Below are positions 28,577-37,615 of a stretch of DNA of 64,000 nucleotides, piece after piece. The stretch lies in NCBI GenBank assembly GCA_028293825.1, contig JAQGNY010000009.1:42375-106374 (forward strand). The letters are read 5' to 3'. A program made the position numbers and the translations under genes. Source of the stretch: Verrucomicrobiaceae bacterium. GTDB lineage: Bacteria; Pseudomonadota; Gammaproteobacteria; Pseudomonadales; CAMLJR01. Position 1 is the stretch's first letter; each line of letters opens with the position of its first letter. Under the pieces are notes generated by a model. The model was not told the origin of the DNA and did not search any database. It saw only the letters and a program-made list of their open reading frames with translations.

Positions 28577-29200
28577 ATGAGCCAGTTTTTTCAGATCCAT
28601 CCAGATAACCCTCAGTCCCGTTTAATCAGCCGCGCCGTTGAAATCGTGCGCAGCGGCGGCGTCATCGCGTATCCGACCGACTCGGCCTACGCGCTCGGCT
28701 GCCAGCTCGGCGACAAATCGGCGCTGGAACGCATACGCCGTATTCGCCGTCTCGACGATACGCACAACTTCACGCTGGTGTGTCGGGATTTATCCGAGCT
28801 CGGCACCTACGCGCGCGTCAACAATAGCGTGTATCGCTTGATTCGCAACCATACGCCGGGGCCGTACACCTTTATTTTACGGGCGACCGACGAAGTGCCG
28901 CGCCGGTTGTTGCATCCCAAGCGCCGCACGATTGGTTTACGCGTTCCGGAAAATCGCATCGCGCTGGCGCTGTTGGAAGCGCTGGGCGAGCCTATGATGA
29001 GCGTGACCTTGATCATGCCGGGCGAAGAGGTGCCACAAACCGATCCGGAAGATATTCGCGAGCGGCTGCAGCACGATATCGATTTGGTTATCGACGGCGG
29101 CGTTTGCGGTCCGGAGCCCACCTCCGTAATCGACCTGGCGGATGACGTGCCGGTGATTTTGCGCGAAGGCCGCGGCGACGTCGCGCCGTTTCAGCAATAA
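28577..29200 (+). CDS. yciO: YciO, Sua5/YrdC-family protein
   Basis: A 207-residue Sua5/YrdC/YciO family protein. I chose the ATG at 28577 because it gives MSQFFQIHPDNPQSRLI, nearly the N-terminus of E. coli YciO; an in-frame ATG at 28559 would add six residues. The nucleotide-binding GGVIAYPTDSAYALGCQLGD and the TPGPYTFIL and LGEPMMSVTLIMPGE segments are present. TsaC/Sua5 relatives make threonylcarbamoyl-AMP for t6A tRNA modification; YciO has only weak activity of this kind, so its true role is open. Confidence 0.92.
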   Translation: MSQFFQIHPDNPQSRLISRAVEIVRSGGVIAYPTDSAYALGCQLGDKSALERIRRIRRLDDTHNFTLVCRDLSELGTYARVNNSVYRLIRNHTPGPYTFILRATDEVPRRLLHPKRRTIGLRVPENRIALALLEALGEPMMSVTLIMPGEEVPQTDPEDIRERLQHDIDLVIDGGVCGPEPTSVIDLADDVPVILREGRGDVAPFQQ

Positions 29201-29251
29201 CGTAGATATCGATGACTGCCAATAACGTCGGTATCGACATCTGCTCGCTGC

Positions 29252-29260
29252 CGCTATAAT
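29252..29260 (+). promoter_or_regulatory. Candidate -10 box for scpAB-rluB
   Basis: TATAAT at 29255-29260 lies 47 bases before scpA. A TCGACA at 29234-29239 could serve as -35 but is only 15 bases upstream, so the promoter is tentative. Confidence 0.35.
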
Positions 29261-29307
29261 GCGGCCTTTCTGCGCAGCCAACCCGTCGAGTCAGGATCAT
29301 TTCTAAC

Positions 29308-30186
29308 GTGAACTCTGAGCAGCAACCTATTGATCCTGAAGTGGCTACTGAGATATTGATTCCCGCCGCGCTACATTTGCGGGAGATGCGTCAGTCAAGC
29401 GCTCAGCAGGGCGAAATGCCGTTTGCCATCGTCCAAGGCAAGGCGATGACCGAGCTGCCGAAGGATCTTTATATTCCGCCGGAGGCATTGGAAGTCTTTC
29501 TGGAGGCGTTCGAAGGTCCGCTCGATTTACTGTTGTACCTGATCAAGCGCCAGAACATCGACATTCTCGAAATCAACGTCGCTGCCATCACCGAGCAGTA
29601 CATGCAGTACGTGAACATGATGAGCGCGATGCAGTTCGAGCTGGCAGCTGAGTACTTGCTGATGGCGGCAATGCTCGCCGAGATCAAGTCGCGCATGTTG
29701 CTGCCGCGCTCGGCGGACGAGGAAGAGGAAGAGGAAGATCCGCGCGCGCAGCTGATCCGACGTTTACAGGAATACGAGCGCTTCAAAAAAGCCGCCGCCG
29801 ATGTCGATGCGCTGCCGCGTGTGAGTCGCGAAATTCATTTGGTATCGGTGGATCTGCCCGATTTGAACAAGACCAAGCCGGAGCCGCTGGTCGATTTGAA
29901 AGAGCTGATGGTGGCGCTGGCAGATGTGTTGCGCCGCGCCGATTTATTCGAAAGCCATCATGTGCAAAAAGAAAAGTTGTCGACGCGCGAGCGTATGTCG
30001 GAAGTGCTGGCACGTTTATCGCCGAATCGTTTTACGCCGTTTGTTTCGCTGTTCACGGCCGAAGAAGGGCGCCTCGGCGTGGTCGTGACGTTTCTGGCGG
30101 TGATGGAGCTGATCAAAGAGCAGCTCATCGAAATTATCCAGGCCGAAGATTTCGGCCCCATTCATGTTAAAGCCAAAGTCGCGTGA
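29308..30186 (+). CDS. scpA: Segregation and condensation protein A
   Basis: A 292-residue kleisin subunit of the SMC-ScpAB condensin, which compacts and segregates chromosomes. The hallmark FEGPLDLLLYLIKRQNIDIL is at about residues 68-87, followed by the ELAAEYLLMAAMLAEIKSRM helix and an acidic DEEEEEED run. The C-terminal winged helix ends EQLIEIIQAEDFGPIHVKA. The first 45 residues are an extra N-terminal tail beyond the usual start. The start is GTG. The stop overlaps the scpB GTG start. Confidence 0.94.
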   Translation: MNSEQQPIDPEVATEILIPAALHLREMRQSSAQQGEMPFAIVQGKAMTELPKDLYIPPEALEVFLEAFEGPLDLLLYLIKRQNIDILEINVAAITEQYMQYVNMMSAMQFELAAEYLLMAAMLAEIKSRMLLPRSADEEEEEEDPRAQLIRRLQEYERFKKAAADVDALPRVSREIHLVSVDLPDLNKTKPEPLVDLKELMVALADVLRRADLFESHHVQKEKLSTRERMSEVLARLSPNRFTPFVSLFTAEEGRLGVVVTFLAVMELIKEQLIEIIQAEDFGPIHVKAKVA

Positions 30187-30911
30187 ATATTGAATCCACA
30201 CCCATGACTATTGCGAACGATCTTTTGCAACGCATTATCGAAGGCGTGCTGCTGGCCGCCGGCAAACCACTGACCGTTGAAGAATTGGGCGGTTTGTTCG
30301 AGGACCACGAGCGCCCGTCGAACGATGCCGTGCGCGCGGCGCTCGCGGCGATTGGTGAGCAGGGCACCGGTCGCGGGTTTCAACTGCGCGAAGTGGCGAG
30401 CGGTTTTCGCTTTCAAGTCGTACAGGAAGTTGCACCCTGGATTGCCAAGTTGTGGGAGGAAAAGCCGCAAAAATACAGCCGCGCTTTGCTCGAAACGCTG
30501 GCGCTGATTGCGTATCGCCAGCCGATTACGCGCGGCGATATCGAGGATATCCGCGGCGTAGCGGTGGCTTCCAATATCATAAAAACCTTGCTTGAGCGCG
30601 AATGGGTGCGAGTGGTCGGCCATAAAGATGTGCCAGGCCGGCCAGCGATGTATGCGACTACGCGTAAGTTTCTCGACTACTTCAATTTACAAAATCTTGA
30701 TGACCTGCCGACGCTGGCGGAGATTCGCGATCTCGATACGATGAACACCGAATTAGCGCTCGAAGGGATCGATACCGAAATGGTCGCACTTGAAACTGAA
30801 GCCGAGACCCCGAACGCCGATGAAGAAAACGCCGTCGCGCAAGCGACTCCTGAAGCAGCAGAGGCGGTCGCGGATGACGATGCCGCGCCCTCCATTGCCA
30901 ATGAAGTTTGA
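30183..30911 (+). CDS. scpB: Segregation and condensation protein B
   Basis: A 242-residue ScpB, partner of ScpA in the condensin complex. Two winged-helix domains span about residues 10-170 with the hallmark KYSRALLETLALIAYRQPITRGDIEDIRG near 95-123 (quoted here as LALIAYRQPITRGDIEDIRG for the core). The last 55 residues are a very acidic Glu/Ala tail of unknown role. The GTG start at 30183 overlaps the scpA stop; an ATG at 30204 (MTIANDLLQ) is an equally good start. Confidence 0.93.
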   Translation: MNIESTPMTIANDLLQRIIEGVLLAAGKPLTVEELGGLFEDHERPSNDAVRAALAAIGEQGTGRGFQLREVASGFRFQVVQEVAPWIAKLWEEKPQKYSRALLETLALIAYRQPITRGDIEDIRGVAVASNIIKTLLEREWVRVVGHKDVPGRPAMYATTRKFLDYFNLQNLDDLPTLAEIRDLDTMNTELALEGIDTEMVALETEAETPNADEENAVAQATPEAAEAVADDDAAPSIANEV

Positions 30912-30914
30912 TTT

Positions 30915-31931
30915 GTGACTGATATCGACGCCCTGGGCGAAAAATTACAGAAAGTACTGGCGCGCGCCGGAGTTGGCTCGCGTCGCGATATGGAAAAAAT
31001 GATCGGCGCTAACCGCGTAACGGTTAACGGCAGAATCGCGCATGTGGGCGATAGGGTCACCGATCGCGACCGCATTTTGGTCGATGGCCATCCGGTTGCG
31101 CTTAAGTCAGCGCAAGAACGCCGTCCACGCGTGCTGATTTACAACAAGCCGGAAGGCGAAATTTGCAGCGTCAGCGACCCGGAAGGCCGGCCGACTGTAT
31201 TCGAACGTTTGCCCACCGTGCGCGGCGAGCGCTGGATTTCTGTGGGTCGCCTTGATTTCAATACCAGCGGCTTGCTGCTATTCACGACGGACGGTGAGTT
31301 GGCCAATGCGCTGATGCACCCATCGTCGAATATCGACCGCGAATACCTGTGCCGCGTGCTCGGCGACGTTAGCGAAGAGCTGTTGGAGCGCTTGCGCACC
31401 GGCGTGCAACTCGATGACGGCATCGCACGATTCACCGATATCACCGAAGGCGGCAGCAACGAAGAGGCCGCTAATCGTTGGTACTACGTGTGTTTGATGG
31501 AAGGACGCAACCGCGAAGTGCGACGGCTGTGGGAATCGCAAGACGTTAAAGTCAGCCGCCTCAAGCGCGTGCGTTATGGACCGGTATTTTTGCCGCCGCG
31601 TTTAAAGCAGGGCCAGTGGCAGGAAATGCCATCGGAGCAGGTCTCGGCAATGTATGAAATCGTCAGCCTGAAAGCACCGACTATTTCCGCGCCGTTGCCG
31701 GAAGAAGTGCAAAAGTTGGAGCGCCAGCAGCGGAAAAATCGTCCGGCGGTATCGTTGTCGAAACCGCCGCGCAAAGCGCCGGCCGCGGCTCCATATTCAA
31801 GCTCGAAACCGTCGCGCAGACAGTCGGCAGATGCTCCCTTTTCAAGCTCGAAACCTTCAAACTCCAAGCCATCGTCAAACTCGAAGTCACCGCGTAAACC
31901 TCCCCGCAGCGGCGGTTTTCGGCCTCGCTAA
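30915..31931 (+). CDS. rluB: 23S rRNA pseudouridine(2605) synthase RluB
   Basis: A 338-residue pseudouridine synthase of the RsuA family. An S4 RNA-binding domain (about residues 8-60, with KVLARAGVGSRRDMEKMI) precedes the catalytic domain. The active-site aspartate is in VGRLDFNTSGLLLFTTDG near residue 115. The last 80 residues are a basic Ser/Lys/Pro/Arg tail with imperfect SSSKPS repeats, longer than the catalytic core needs and probably an RNA-contacting disordered tail. The start is GTG, three bases after scpB. Confidence 0.93.
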   Translation: MTDIDALGEKLQKVLARAGVGSRRDMEKMIGANRVTVNGRIAHVGDRVTDRDRILVDGHPVALKSAQERRPRVLIYNKPEGEICSVSDPEGRPTVFERLPTVRGERWISVGRLDFNTSGLLLFTTDGELANALMHPSSNIDREYLCRVLGDVSEELLERLRTGVQLDDGIARFTDITEGGSNEEAANRWYYVCLMEGRNREVRRLWESQDVKVSRLKRVRYGPVFLPPRLKQGQWQEMPSEQVSAMYEIVSLKAPTISAPLPEEVQKLERQQRKNRPAVSLSKPPRKAPAAAPYSSSKPSRRQSADAPFSSSKPSNSKPSSNSKSPRKPPRSGGFRPR

Positions 31932-31935
31932 TAGC

Positions 31936-32859
31936 TCAGGCGATATTGCGTTTGGCCGCGCGTACCACGCGATTACGGCCTGCTTGTTTGGCTAAGTAGA
32001 GCGCGCGATCGGCACGATCGAACCACGCCGGCAAGCCTTCTCCAGGATTCAGACACGCCACGCCGATACTGGCGGTGGCGTGAATTGTTTGCTGTCCGTA
32101 TTGAACCAGCATGCTGTCGATTGCGGTACGAATGCGTTCGGCGATGGCGAATGCGCCGGTTTCTTCGGTTTGATTCAACAACACCACAAATTCTTCGCCA
32201 CCGAAACGGAAGATCGAATCCGACTCGCGGCAATTTTGTTTGAGTTGGCGGGCGGTCTCGACCAATACGCAATCGCCCGCGCTGTGGCCGTATTTATCGT
32301 TGACGCGTTTAAAGTGATCGATGTCGATTACCAGAAGCGCGGAAGGCTGACCGCTGCGGCGTGCCATAGCGATTTCGCGCTCGGCGGTAACCTCAAGCGC
32401 AACCCGATTGCCGACGCCGGTTAAAGCGTCGCGCGCGGCGGTTTGCATCGCCTCTAAATATTGGAGTGCGTTACGCAGCGCCGGTAGTAAAGCCACTAAG
32501 GCGATTTCGAGACGGTCTAGTTCGACTTTGGTTAAACGTCTGCCGCGCGAGAAAACCAGGCTGCCGTAACTCTCGCCATCGATATCGAGCTTGTATTCGG
32601 CGCGATGGGTGGCGGGTTCGCCAAACTCCATCGCGATGTTATAACGCGGGTGCTGAAAGCTGACGCTGGCAAGGCCCAGCTCGCGGGTCAGCTCGCCGGC
32701 AAACAATCGCAGCACTTCGTTGATATCGAGGCTGCGGTGCAACAGATTGGCGAGACGCAAATGATTAGCCAATTGCCGCTCAGCAGCGCCATCCGGTAAT
32801 TCCGCAGTGGTCGAAGTGACGACGCGAACAGTGGCGGGCGCTTGTTTGTTTTCTGTCAT
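31936..32859 (-). CDS. Soluble diguanylate cyclase (GGDEF domain)
   Basis: A 307-residue cytoplasmic protein. I prefer the ATG at 32859 (MTENKQAPATVRVV), with GAG six to eight bases upstream; the open frame reaches 32937. The N-terminal 130 residues look like a GAF-type sensory domain without membrane segments. The GGDEF domain follows with active site GGEEF at about 220-224 and inhibitory site RESD five residues upstream, so it should be active and product-inhibited. Input signal unknown. It is convergent with rluB, four bases apart. Confidence 0.88.
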   Translation of the reverse strand: MTENKQAPATVRVVTSTTAELPDGAAERQLANHLRLANLLHRSLDINEVLRLFAGELTRELGLASVSFQHPRYNIAMEFGEPATHRAEYKLDIDGESYGSLVFSRGRRLTKVELDRLEIALVALLPALRNALQYLEAMQTAARDALTGVGNRVALEVTAEREIAMARRSGQPSALLVIDIDHFKRVNDKYGHSAGDCVLVETARQLKQNCRESDSIFRFGGEEFVVLLNQTEETGAFAIAERIRTAIDSMLVQYGQQTIHATASIGVACLNPGEGLPAWFDRADRALYLAKQAGRNRVVRAAKRNIA

Positions 32860-33107
32860 GGCAGTTCTCATGGGGGCAAGAGATTCAATGGTTGCGTCAA
32901 CGTTCCGTGACCTTGAACGGAGTTGAGCGAAAACCATGCCAGAGCAGGTTTATGATGGTTTTGTTGTTTAAAAACAATCGATTGCAGAGGTGTTGTGGCG
33001 AGTTGTAGAGCGCTTTTAAAATTGGCGTCAAAACTTCGGCATCTAGAAAGCGGTGCGAATCGCTGTTGCGTTGATACGCACCGCCAGAAGCGGTAGGTCG
33101 AAAACTG

Positions 33108-33890
33108 TTATCCGGCGAAAACTTCTTTTAATAGCTTTTGCAGGGCAGCCCAGGATTTTTTGTCGGCATCGGCGTTGTAACCGACGGGTAGTTCAAACTG
33201 CTTGGCGATAGCATCCGCATCCGGGTTGGTAAATCCATGCTTGGCGCTTGGATACACATCGACGTGATAATTCACACCCGCTGCGGTCATTTCCTTTTTA
33301 AAGTTGTCGACATCAGTCATCGGCGCCATTTGATCGTCGGCGCCGGTCTCAACCAAAATCTGAGCCTTAACCTGGCCGGGTTGTGCCGGGGTTTTAGTGT
33401 TCAGCAGTCCATGGAAACTGGCGACTGCTTTCAGATCAACGCCGGCGCGCGCCATCGCTAAAACGGTACCGCCGCCAAAGCAATATCCAATCGCGGCGAG
33501 CTTGTTCGGAGCGACTGTCGGCTGTTTCTCCAAAAATTCCTTCGCTGCAACAAACCGCGCCTTGGCTACATCGGCATTCGCCAACACTGCGTTCATGAAT
33601 TCCGACGCCTCGCGGGGGTGCGCACCCACTTTACCCTCGCCATACATATCGACTGCGAGCGCGGTATAGCCAAGTTCGGCAAGCATACGGGCGCGAGTGC
33701 GCGCGTAATCGTTCAGCCCCCAAAACTCATGCACAACTAATACGCCCGGGCGCTTGCCGGTGATTTTGTCGTCCCAGACCAGATAGCCTTTGAGCGTGGT
33801 GTCGCCAGCTTGGTAGTCGACTTGTTGCTCGCGCAATGCAGCGTGCGCGCCGGTGCTGATGAGTAATAACAGTAACAGCCACTTTTTCAT
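33108..33890 (-). CDS. Secreted dienelactone hydrolase-family protein
   Basis: A 260-residue alpha/beta hydrolase with a signal peptide (MKKWLLLLLLISTGAHA, cleavage before ALREQ). Catalytic residues fit the dienelactone hydrolase family: nucleophile Cys in IGYCFGGG near residue 137, Asp in ETGADDQMAP, His in SAKHGFTNP near 219, and the supporting Glu in VVHEFWGLND. GGGAG precedes the ATG by about 7 bases. The natural substrate is unknown; being periplasmic, it is unlikely to act in chlorocatechol breakdown. Confidence 0.88.
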   Translation of the reverse strand: MKKWLLLLLLISTGAHAALREQQVDYQAGDTTLKGYLVWDDKITGKRPGVLVVHEFWGLNDYARTRARMLAELGYTALAVDMYGEGKVGAHPREASEFMNAVLANADVAKARFVAAKEFLEKQPTVAPNKLAAIGYCFGGGTVLAMARAGVDLKAVASFHGLLNTKTPAQPGQVKAQILVETGADDQMAPMTDVDNFKKEMTAAGVNYHVDVYPSAKHGFTNPDADAIAKQFELPVGYNADADKKSWAALQKLLKEVFAG

Positions 33891-33983
33891 TGGTTTCTCC
33901 CTGATTTACGTTCAAGTGATGGTGATTCGATTACGAATGCAATAAGCGGTGAAATGGTAAGTGCAGCGGAGTGGCGCAGCTTA

Positions 33984-35105
33984 TCAGGCGCCAGGATATG
34001 CTTTGCGGCGTTGTTTCGAGGCATACATCAATGCGTCAGCGCGCTGCTGTAACGTTGCCGCATTGTCACCGTCTTGCGGATAACAAACCACACCGATGCT
34101 AGCCGAAACATGCAGTTGGACCTCGCCGAAGGCCACGCCTTCAGCGATTTTGGTGTGAATCCGCGCTACTAAGATATCCAAATCACTGCGGCGCTTTAGA
34201 TGCCGATAAAGCACTACGAATTCATCGCCGCCCAAACGCGCTACGGTGTCGGATTGCCGCACTATCTCCGCTAAACGCTCGGCGACGGCAGTGAGCACCA
34301 GATCGCCGGCGTGATGGCCGAATTGATCGTTGATCGGTTTAAAGTCGTTGAGATCGATATACATCAGCGCCAACACTTCGCGATGTGTATGGGCATGGTC
34401 GATGGCTTCCTGTAGCCGACGTGCGAACACTGCTCGATTGGCTAAACCGGTGAGCGAGTCGTGCGCCGCATCGAAGGCGAAGCGGGCAACTTCCTCATCC
34501 AACCGGTAGCGCATATGCGTTGTGGTGTGTTCGAAACACCAGAGCGCGAACGCTGTGGCCAGATTCGGCGCTAACCACACGCTGTTAAAAACCACGGAAA
34601 TCGGCGCGTCTCGGTCCAGCCACTGCACCCACACTTCATTCAGCGCGAGAGGCATGGCCGAAACCACAATCACCCATGGCATGCCGGCTTTAAGGCCGCC
34701 AATCATCGCCGCAAACAACGGCATCGACAGTAGTGGGATTAATAACAGAGGCACCAAATCGTTGGGCAGCACCGCCGTATTAAGAAGATAAATGATGAAG
34801 GTAGTGGTTGCGTAAAGATGAGCGGTTAATTTGAACTGCGCGGTATATCGAAAAATCAGCAGGATCGCAACGTACGTGGGTAGCAGGGCAGCGGCAACGC
34901 GCGTGAGCATGAGATTTATTGCAGAAGGCAGCTCGCCGCCACTCACCGAAAGCATCACTGCAGTAATCAGATTGACGCCGATACAGAGCAACAAAATAGC
35001 GCTGACAACGCGTCCGCGTTCAATTTCCTCGCGCTGGTGAAACTCGCGCAAATCGCGTGGAATAGCCCACTCGGTCAGCTGCACTAGTAAGCCGCGCATT
35101 CGCAT
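33984..35105 (-). CDS. Membrane-bound diguanylate cyclase (GGDEF domain)
   Basis: A 373-residue protein with about six N-terminal membrane segments (roughly residues 30-190) and a GGDEF domain. The active site is the canonical GGDEF at 292-296 and the inhibitory RQSD is five residues upstream. The start codon overlaps the glutathione peroxidase stop as TGATG, so its translation is coupled to that gene. This pairing suggests a link between peroxide stress and c-di-GMP, which is inference only. Confidence 0.9.
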   Translation of the reverse strand: MRMRGLLVQLTEWAIPRDLREFHQREEIERGRVVSAILLLCIGVNLITAVMLSVSGGELPSAINLMLTRVAAALLPTYVAILLIFRYTAQFKLTAHLYATTTFIIYLLNTAVLPNDLVPLLLIPLLSMPLFAAMIGGLKAGMPWVIVVSAMPLALNEVWVQWLDRDAPISVVFNSVWLAPNLATAFALWCFEHTTTHMRYRLDEEVARFAFDAAHDSLTGLANRAVFARRLQEAIDHAHTHREVLALMYIDLNDFKPINDQFGHHAGDLVLTAVAERLAEIVRQSDTVARLGGDEFVVLYRHLKRRSDLDILVARIHTKIAEGVAFGEVQLHVSASIGVVCYPQDGDNAATLQQRADALMYASKQRRKAYPGA

Positions 35106-35587
35106 CAGCGCAATAAACTCTCGATGCGGGAGCGCAATCGGCGCGGATAAGTAGCGGGGCCGTAGCGCCCAACCACATCGCCGCTGCGGTCAATTAAAAA
35201 CTTAGTGAAATTCCACTTGATGGCTTCCGATCCGAACAATCCGCGCGCGCGCGCCTTCAATAATTTGAACAGCGGAGCGGCGTCATTGCCATTGATGCTG
35301 ACTTTCGCAAACATCGGGAAGCTGACTCCGTAATTGCGCACGCAAAATTCGCTGATGCGTTTATCGCCCATGGGTTCTTGAATGAAATCGTTGCTAGGAA
35401 AACCGAGCACGATAAATCCGCGCTCGCGGTAGGTGCGATACAGGTGTTCGAGCCCTTTATATTGCGGCGTAAAACCGCAAAAGCTCGCTGTATTGACCAC
35501 TAATATCACCTTGCCACGGTATTGCTCGAGCGTAGCAGGCTCATGGTCAATGGTCATGCACTCAATATCGAATAACGATTCAGTCAT
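35105..35587 (-). CDS. Glutathione peroxidase (cysteine type)
   Basis: A 160-residue thiol peroxidase of the GPx family. The catalytic cysteine is in NTASFCGFTPQYKGL near residue 36, replacing selenocysteine. The glutamine-bearing motif reads FPSNDFIQEP and the tryptophan motif is KWNFTKFLIDR near 133, completing the tetrad in modified form. The usual FPCNQF resolving cysteine is Ser here, so the recycling thiol (thioredoxin or glutathione) is uncertain. It has no signal peptide. First gene of a two-gene unit with a diguanylate cyclase. Confidence 0.9.
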   Translation of the reverse strand: MTESLFDIECMTIDHEPATLEQYRGKVILVVNTASFCGFTPQYKGLEHLYRTYRERGFIVLGFPSNDFIQEPMGDKRISEFCVRNYGVSFPMFAKVSINGNDAAPLFKLLKARARGLFGSEAIKWNFTKFLIDRSGDVVGRYGPATYPRRLRSRIESLLR

Positions 35588-35807
35588 ATCCGGTCCGCAG
35601 GAAGCTTCCAGTGAAACAGATTGCGTCGACAGTTTTTATAGGGACAGTCTCATTATGGCTCATCTTCGCGCGCAGAGATTTTAGTATTAACAATATCCCT
35701 TTCGGCGAGCCGGTGTTTGCGCTTGCACGACTGCCCGGCAGCCGGCATCATACGCACCCCGGCGCGTCCGACCAAATTTTCCAGCTATTTTTTGAGGAGT
35801 TAACACC

Positions 35808-35906
35808 ATGGGTAAAGGCGACAAAAGAAGTTTTCGCGGTAAAGTTTTCAAAGGTTCGTATGGCAATACGCGCCCACGTAAAAAAGGCGCTCGCGCTAAA
35901 AAATAA
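35808..35906 (+). CDS. 30S ribosomal protein THX (bTHX)
   Basis: A very small gene of 32 codons. GAGGAG lies 8 bases before the ATG. The peptide begins MGKGDKRSFRGKVFKGSYGN and ends in a basic RPRKKGARAKK-like tail, matching the bTHX family, a short basic peptide first found in Thermus that fits into the head of the 30S subunit. It lies between the divergent glutathione peroxidase gene and a HIT-protein gene. The match rests on the MGKGDK...RGK...GSYGxxRP pattern. Confidence 0.85.
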   Translation: MGKGDKRSFRGKVFKGSYGNTRPRKKGARAKK

Positions 35907-36039
35907 TTTCAAACGGCTCGTACAGCTTCGGCTGGTGCGGGCCGCATTCCCCGCAGTTTGCTCACCGCCTTATTTTTCCAGTCTCATCATTACCAACCGC
36001 GCGCTTTAACGGTTACCAGCAGTTGTGAGAGGAATTCCG

Positions 36040-36474
36040 ATGGCCAGTATTTTTTCGCAAATTCTCGCCGGTAATTTGCCGGGACATTTTGTTTGGAAAG
36101 ACGACACCGCATTCGCCATCATGACGATTCGTCCGCTGCGCCCCGGTCATGTATTGCTCATGCCGCGTCAGGAAATCGACCAATGGGATGATGTGCCGGC
36201 GCCGTTGATGACGCATTTGATGAATGTTTCAAAACAAATTGCACAAGCGATTAAGCAGGCATTTCCGTGTGCGCGCGTTGGCCTTGCTATTTGTGGGTTG
36301 GAAGTACCGCACACGCATATTCATTTATTTCCAATCGATACCATCGAAGATTTCGATTTCGGCAAAGGTGACGTAGCAAGTAGCGCCGATCTTGCCGATG
36401 CTGCCGAGCATCTGCGCGCCGCGCTCATTGCAAACGGCTGCGGCGCCGCATCTAATTTGGACGCGGTTGCGTAA
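36040..36474 (+). CDS. HIT-family nucleotide-binding protein
   Basis: A 144-residue histidine-triad protein. The ATG at 36040 has GAGAGGAA about six bases upstream. The triad is HTHIHLFPID near residue 97, and the FVWKDDTAFAIMTIRPLRPGH and HVLLMPRQEIDQWDD segments are typical. Relatives hydrolyse nucleoside phosphoramidates or dinucleoside polyphosphates; the exact substrate is not predictable. It precedes an alpha/beta hydrolase by 29 bases. Confidence 0.9.
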   Translation: MASIFSQILAGNLPGHFVWKDDTAFAIMTIRPLRPGHVLLMPRQEIDQWDDVPAPLMTHLMNVSKQIAQAIKQAFPCARVGLAICGLEVPHTHIHLFPIDTIEDFDFGKGDVASSADLADAAEHLRAALIANGCGAASNLDAVA

Positions 36475-36503
36475 TCGTTCCATCGACCCTTTGAGACCTG
36501 CGC

Positions 36504-37373
36504 ATGACAATCACTTTAAAACTGCTGTTGATTGTCGGAGCGATGATCGTGTTGTTAATCGCCGTTGCTGTATTTGCACCGGTCTCTTTGCTTAACGCAT
36601 TGACGCCGGCAAGTACTTTCACGCTGACCTCTAATGTTGTTTACGAGCCGACGACGCAATTAAAGCTCGATATTTATCGTCCTAAAAATGCGCAGCCAAC
36701 CAACCCTGTCATCGTCTTTTTTTATGGCGGCAGTTGGAATCGCGGATCGCGTGGCGATTATCGTTTTGCCGCGGCGGCGCTCACTGCACGCGGCTTCGTC
36801 GTGGTTATTCCCGATTACCGGTTGTATCCGCAAGTTCGTTATCCGCAATTTCTCGAAGACTGTGCGACGGCCGTGGCCTGGACAAAACATTCCATCGCTG
36901 AATACGGCGGCGATGCGCAGCGTATTTATTTGCTGGGCCACAGCGCCGGCGCTTATAACGCGGCGATGCTTGCGCTCGATCCACGCTGGTTGAATCAGGT
37001 TGGCTTAGCGCCGAGCGATTTAAAAGGCTGGGCCGGTCTGGCCGGGCCGTATCATTTTTTGCCGAGTAACAATCCCGATGTGCAGCCGGTATTTATGCAC
37101 CCAAACTATCCACCGAATGCGCAACCTATCGAACATGTTAGAGAGGCGACGCTGCCCGCTTTTATTGGCGCTGCCGGCACGGATAATTTGGTCGACCCGC
37201 AGCAAAACAGCGGCGAGTTAGCACGTGCGCTGCAAGCGCGAGCTATTCCGACATCGTTAAAGTTTTACCCAGGCGTCAATCACCTTACCTTGATGGGCGC
37301 ATTTGCATGGCCGCTGCGCGGGCTCGCACCGGTACTTGATGATGTCGTTAATTACTTCCAGCAAATTCCTTAA
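36504..37373 (+). CDS. Alpha/beta hydrolase (BD-FAE/carboxylesterase-like), membrane-anchored or secreted
   Basis: A 289-residue hydrolase. The N-terminal hydrophobic segment (about 3-28) is a signal peptide or anchor. The oxyanion motif is FFYGGSWNRGSRGDY near residues 74-88, the nucleophile Ser is in LLGHSAGAYNAAML near 146, Asp lies near GAAGTDNLVDPQ, and His is in GVNHLTLMG near 265. These place it with BD-FAE-type esterases. Substrate unknown. It follows the HIT gene. Confidence 0.85.
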   Translation: MTITLKLLLIVGAMIVLLIAVAVFAPVSLLNALTPASTFTLTSNVVYEPTTQLKLDIYRPKNAQPTNPVIVFFYGGSWNRGSRGDYRFAAAALTARGFVVVIPDYRLYPQVRYPQFLEDCATAVAWTKHSIAEYGGDAQRIYLLGHSAGAYNAAMLALDPRWLNQVGLAPSDLKGWAGLAGPYHFLPSNNPDVQPVFMHPNYPPNAQPIEHVREATLPAFIGAAGTDNLVDPQQNSGELARALQARAIPTSLKFYPGVNHLTLMGAFAWPLRGLAPVLDDVVNYFQQIP

Positions 37374-37615
37374 ATCGAGACATCTACTCGGCACTATTTA
37401 TTGCGCGCAGTAGTTAGACGCGCAGCGTTCAATTTCGTCATGTACGTACAATCCACAGCATTCGCCTTACGCAGTTGTGACCGTATGCCCACAATGTTGC
37501 CGCGTTGAATTAGCGGTCTGCGCAGTTTGGGCTATCCTGAATTTCAGAGATCGCTTCCGCAAAATTTATTCACCGCGATCTCAATAACAAAAACAAACTG
37601 CTCAGGAGAGTCATT

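Noticed and set aside
31780..31900. Possible tandem DNA repeat at the rluB 3' end
   Set aside because: It is explained by codons of the Ser/Lys/Pro-rich protein tail; copies are imperfect and in frame.
35611..36009. 132-codon plus-strand open frame over the THX gene
   Set aside because: The 32-codon THX frame has an ideal ribosome site and a family match; the longer frame has neither.
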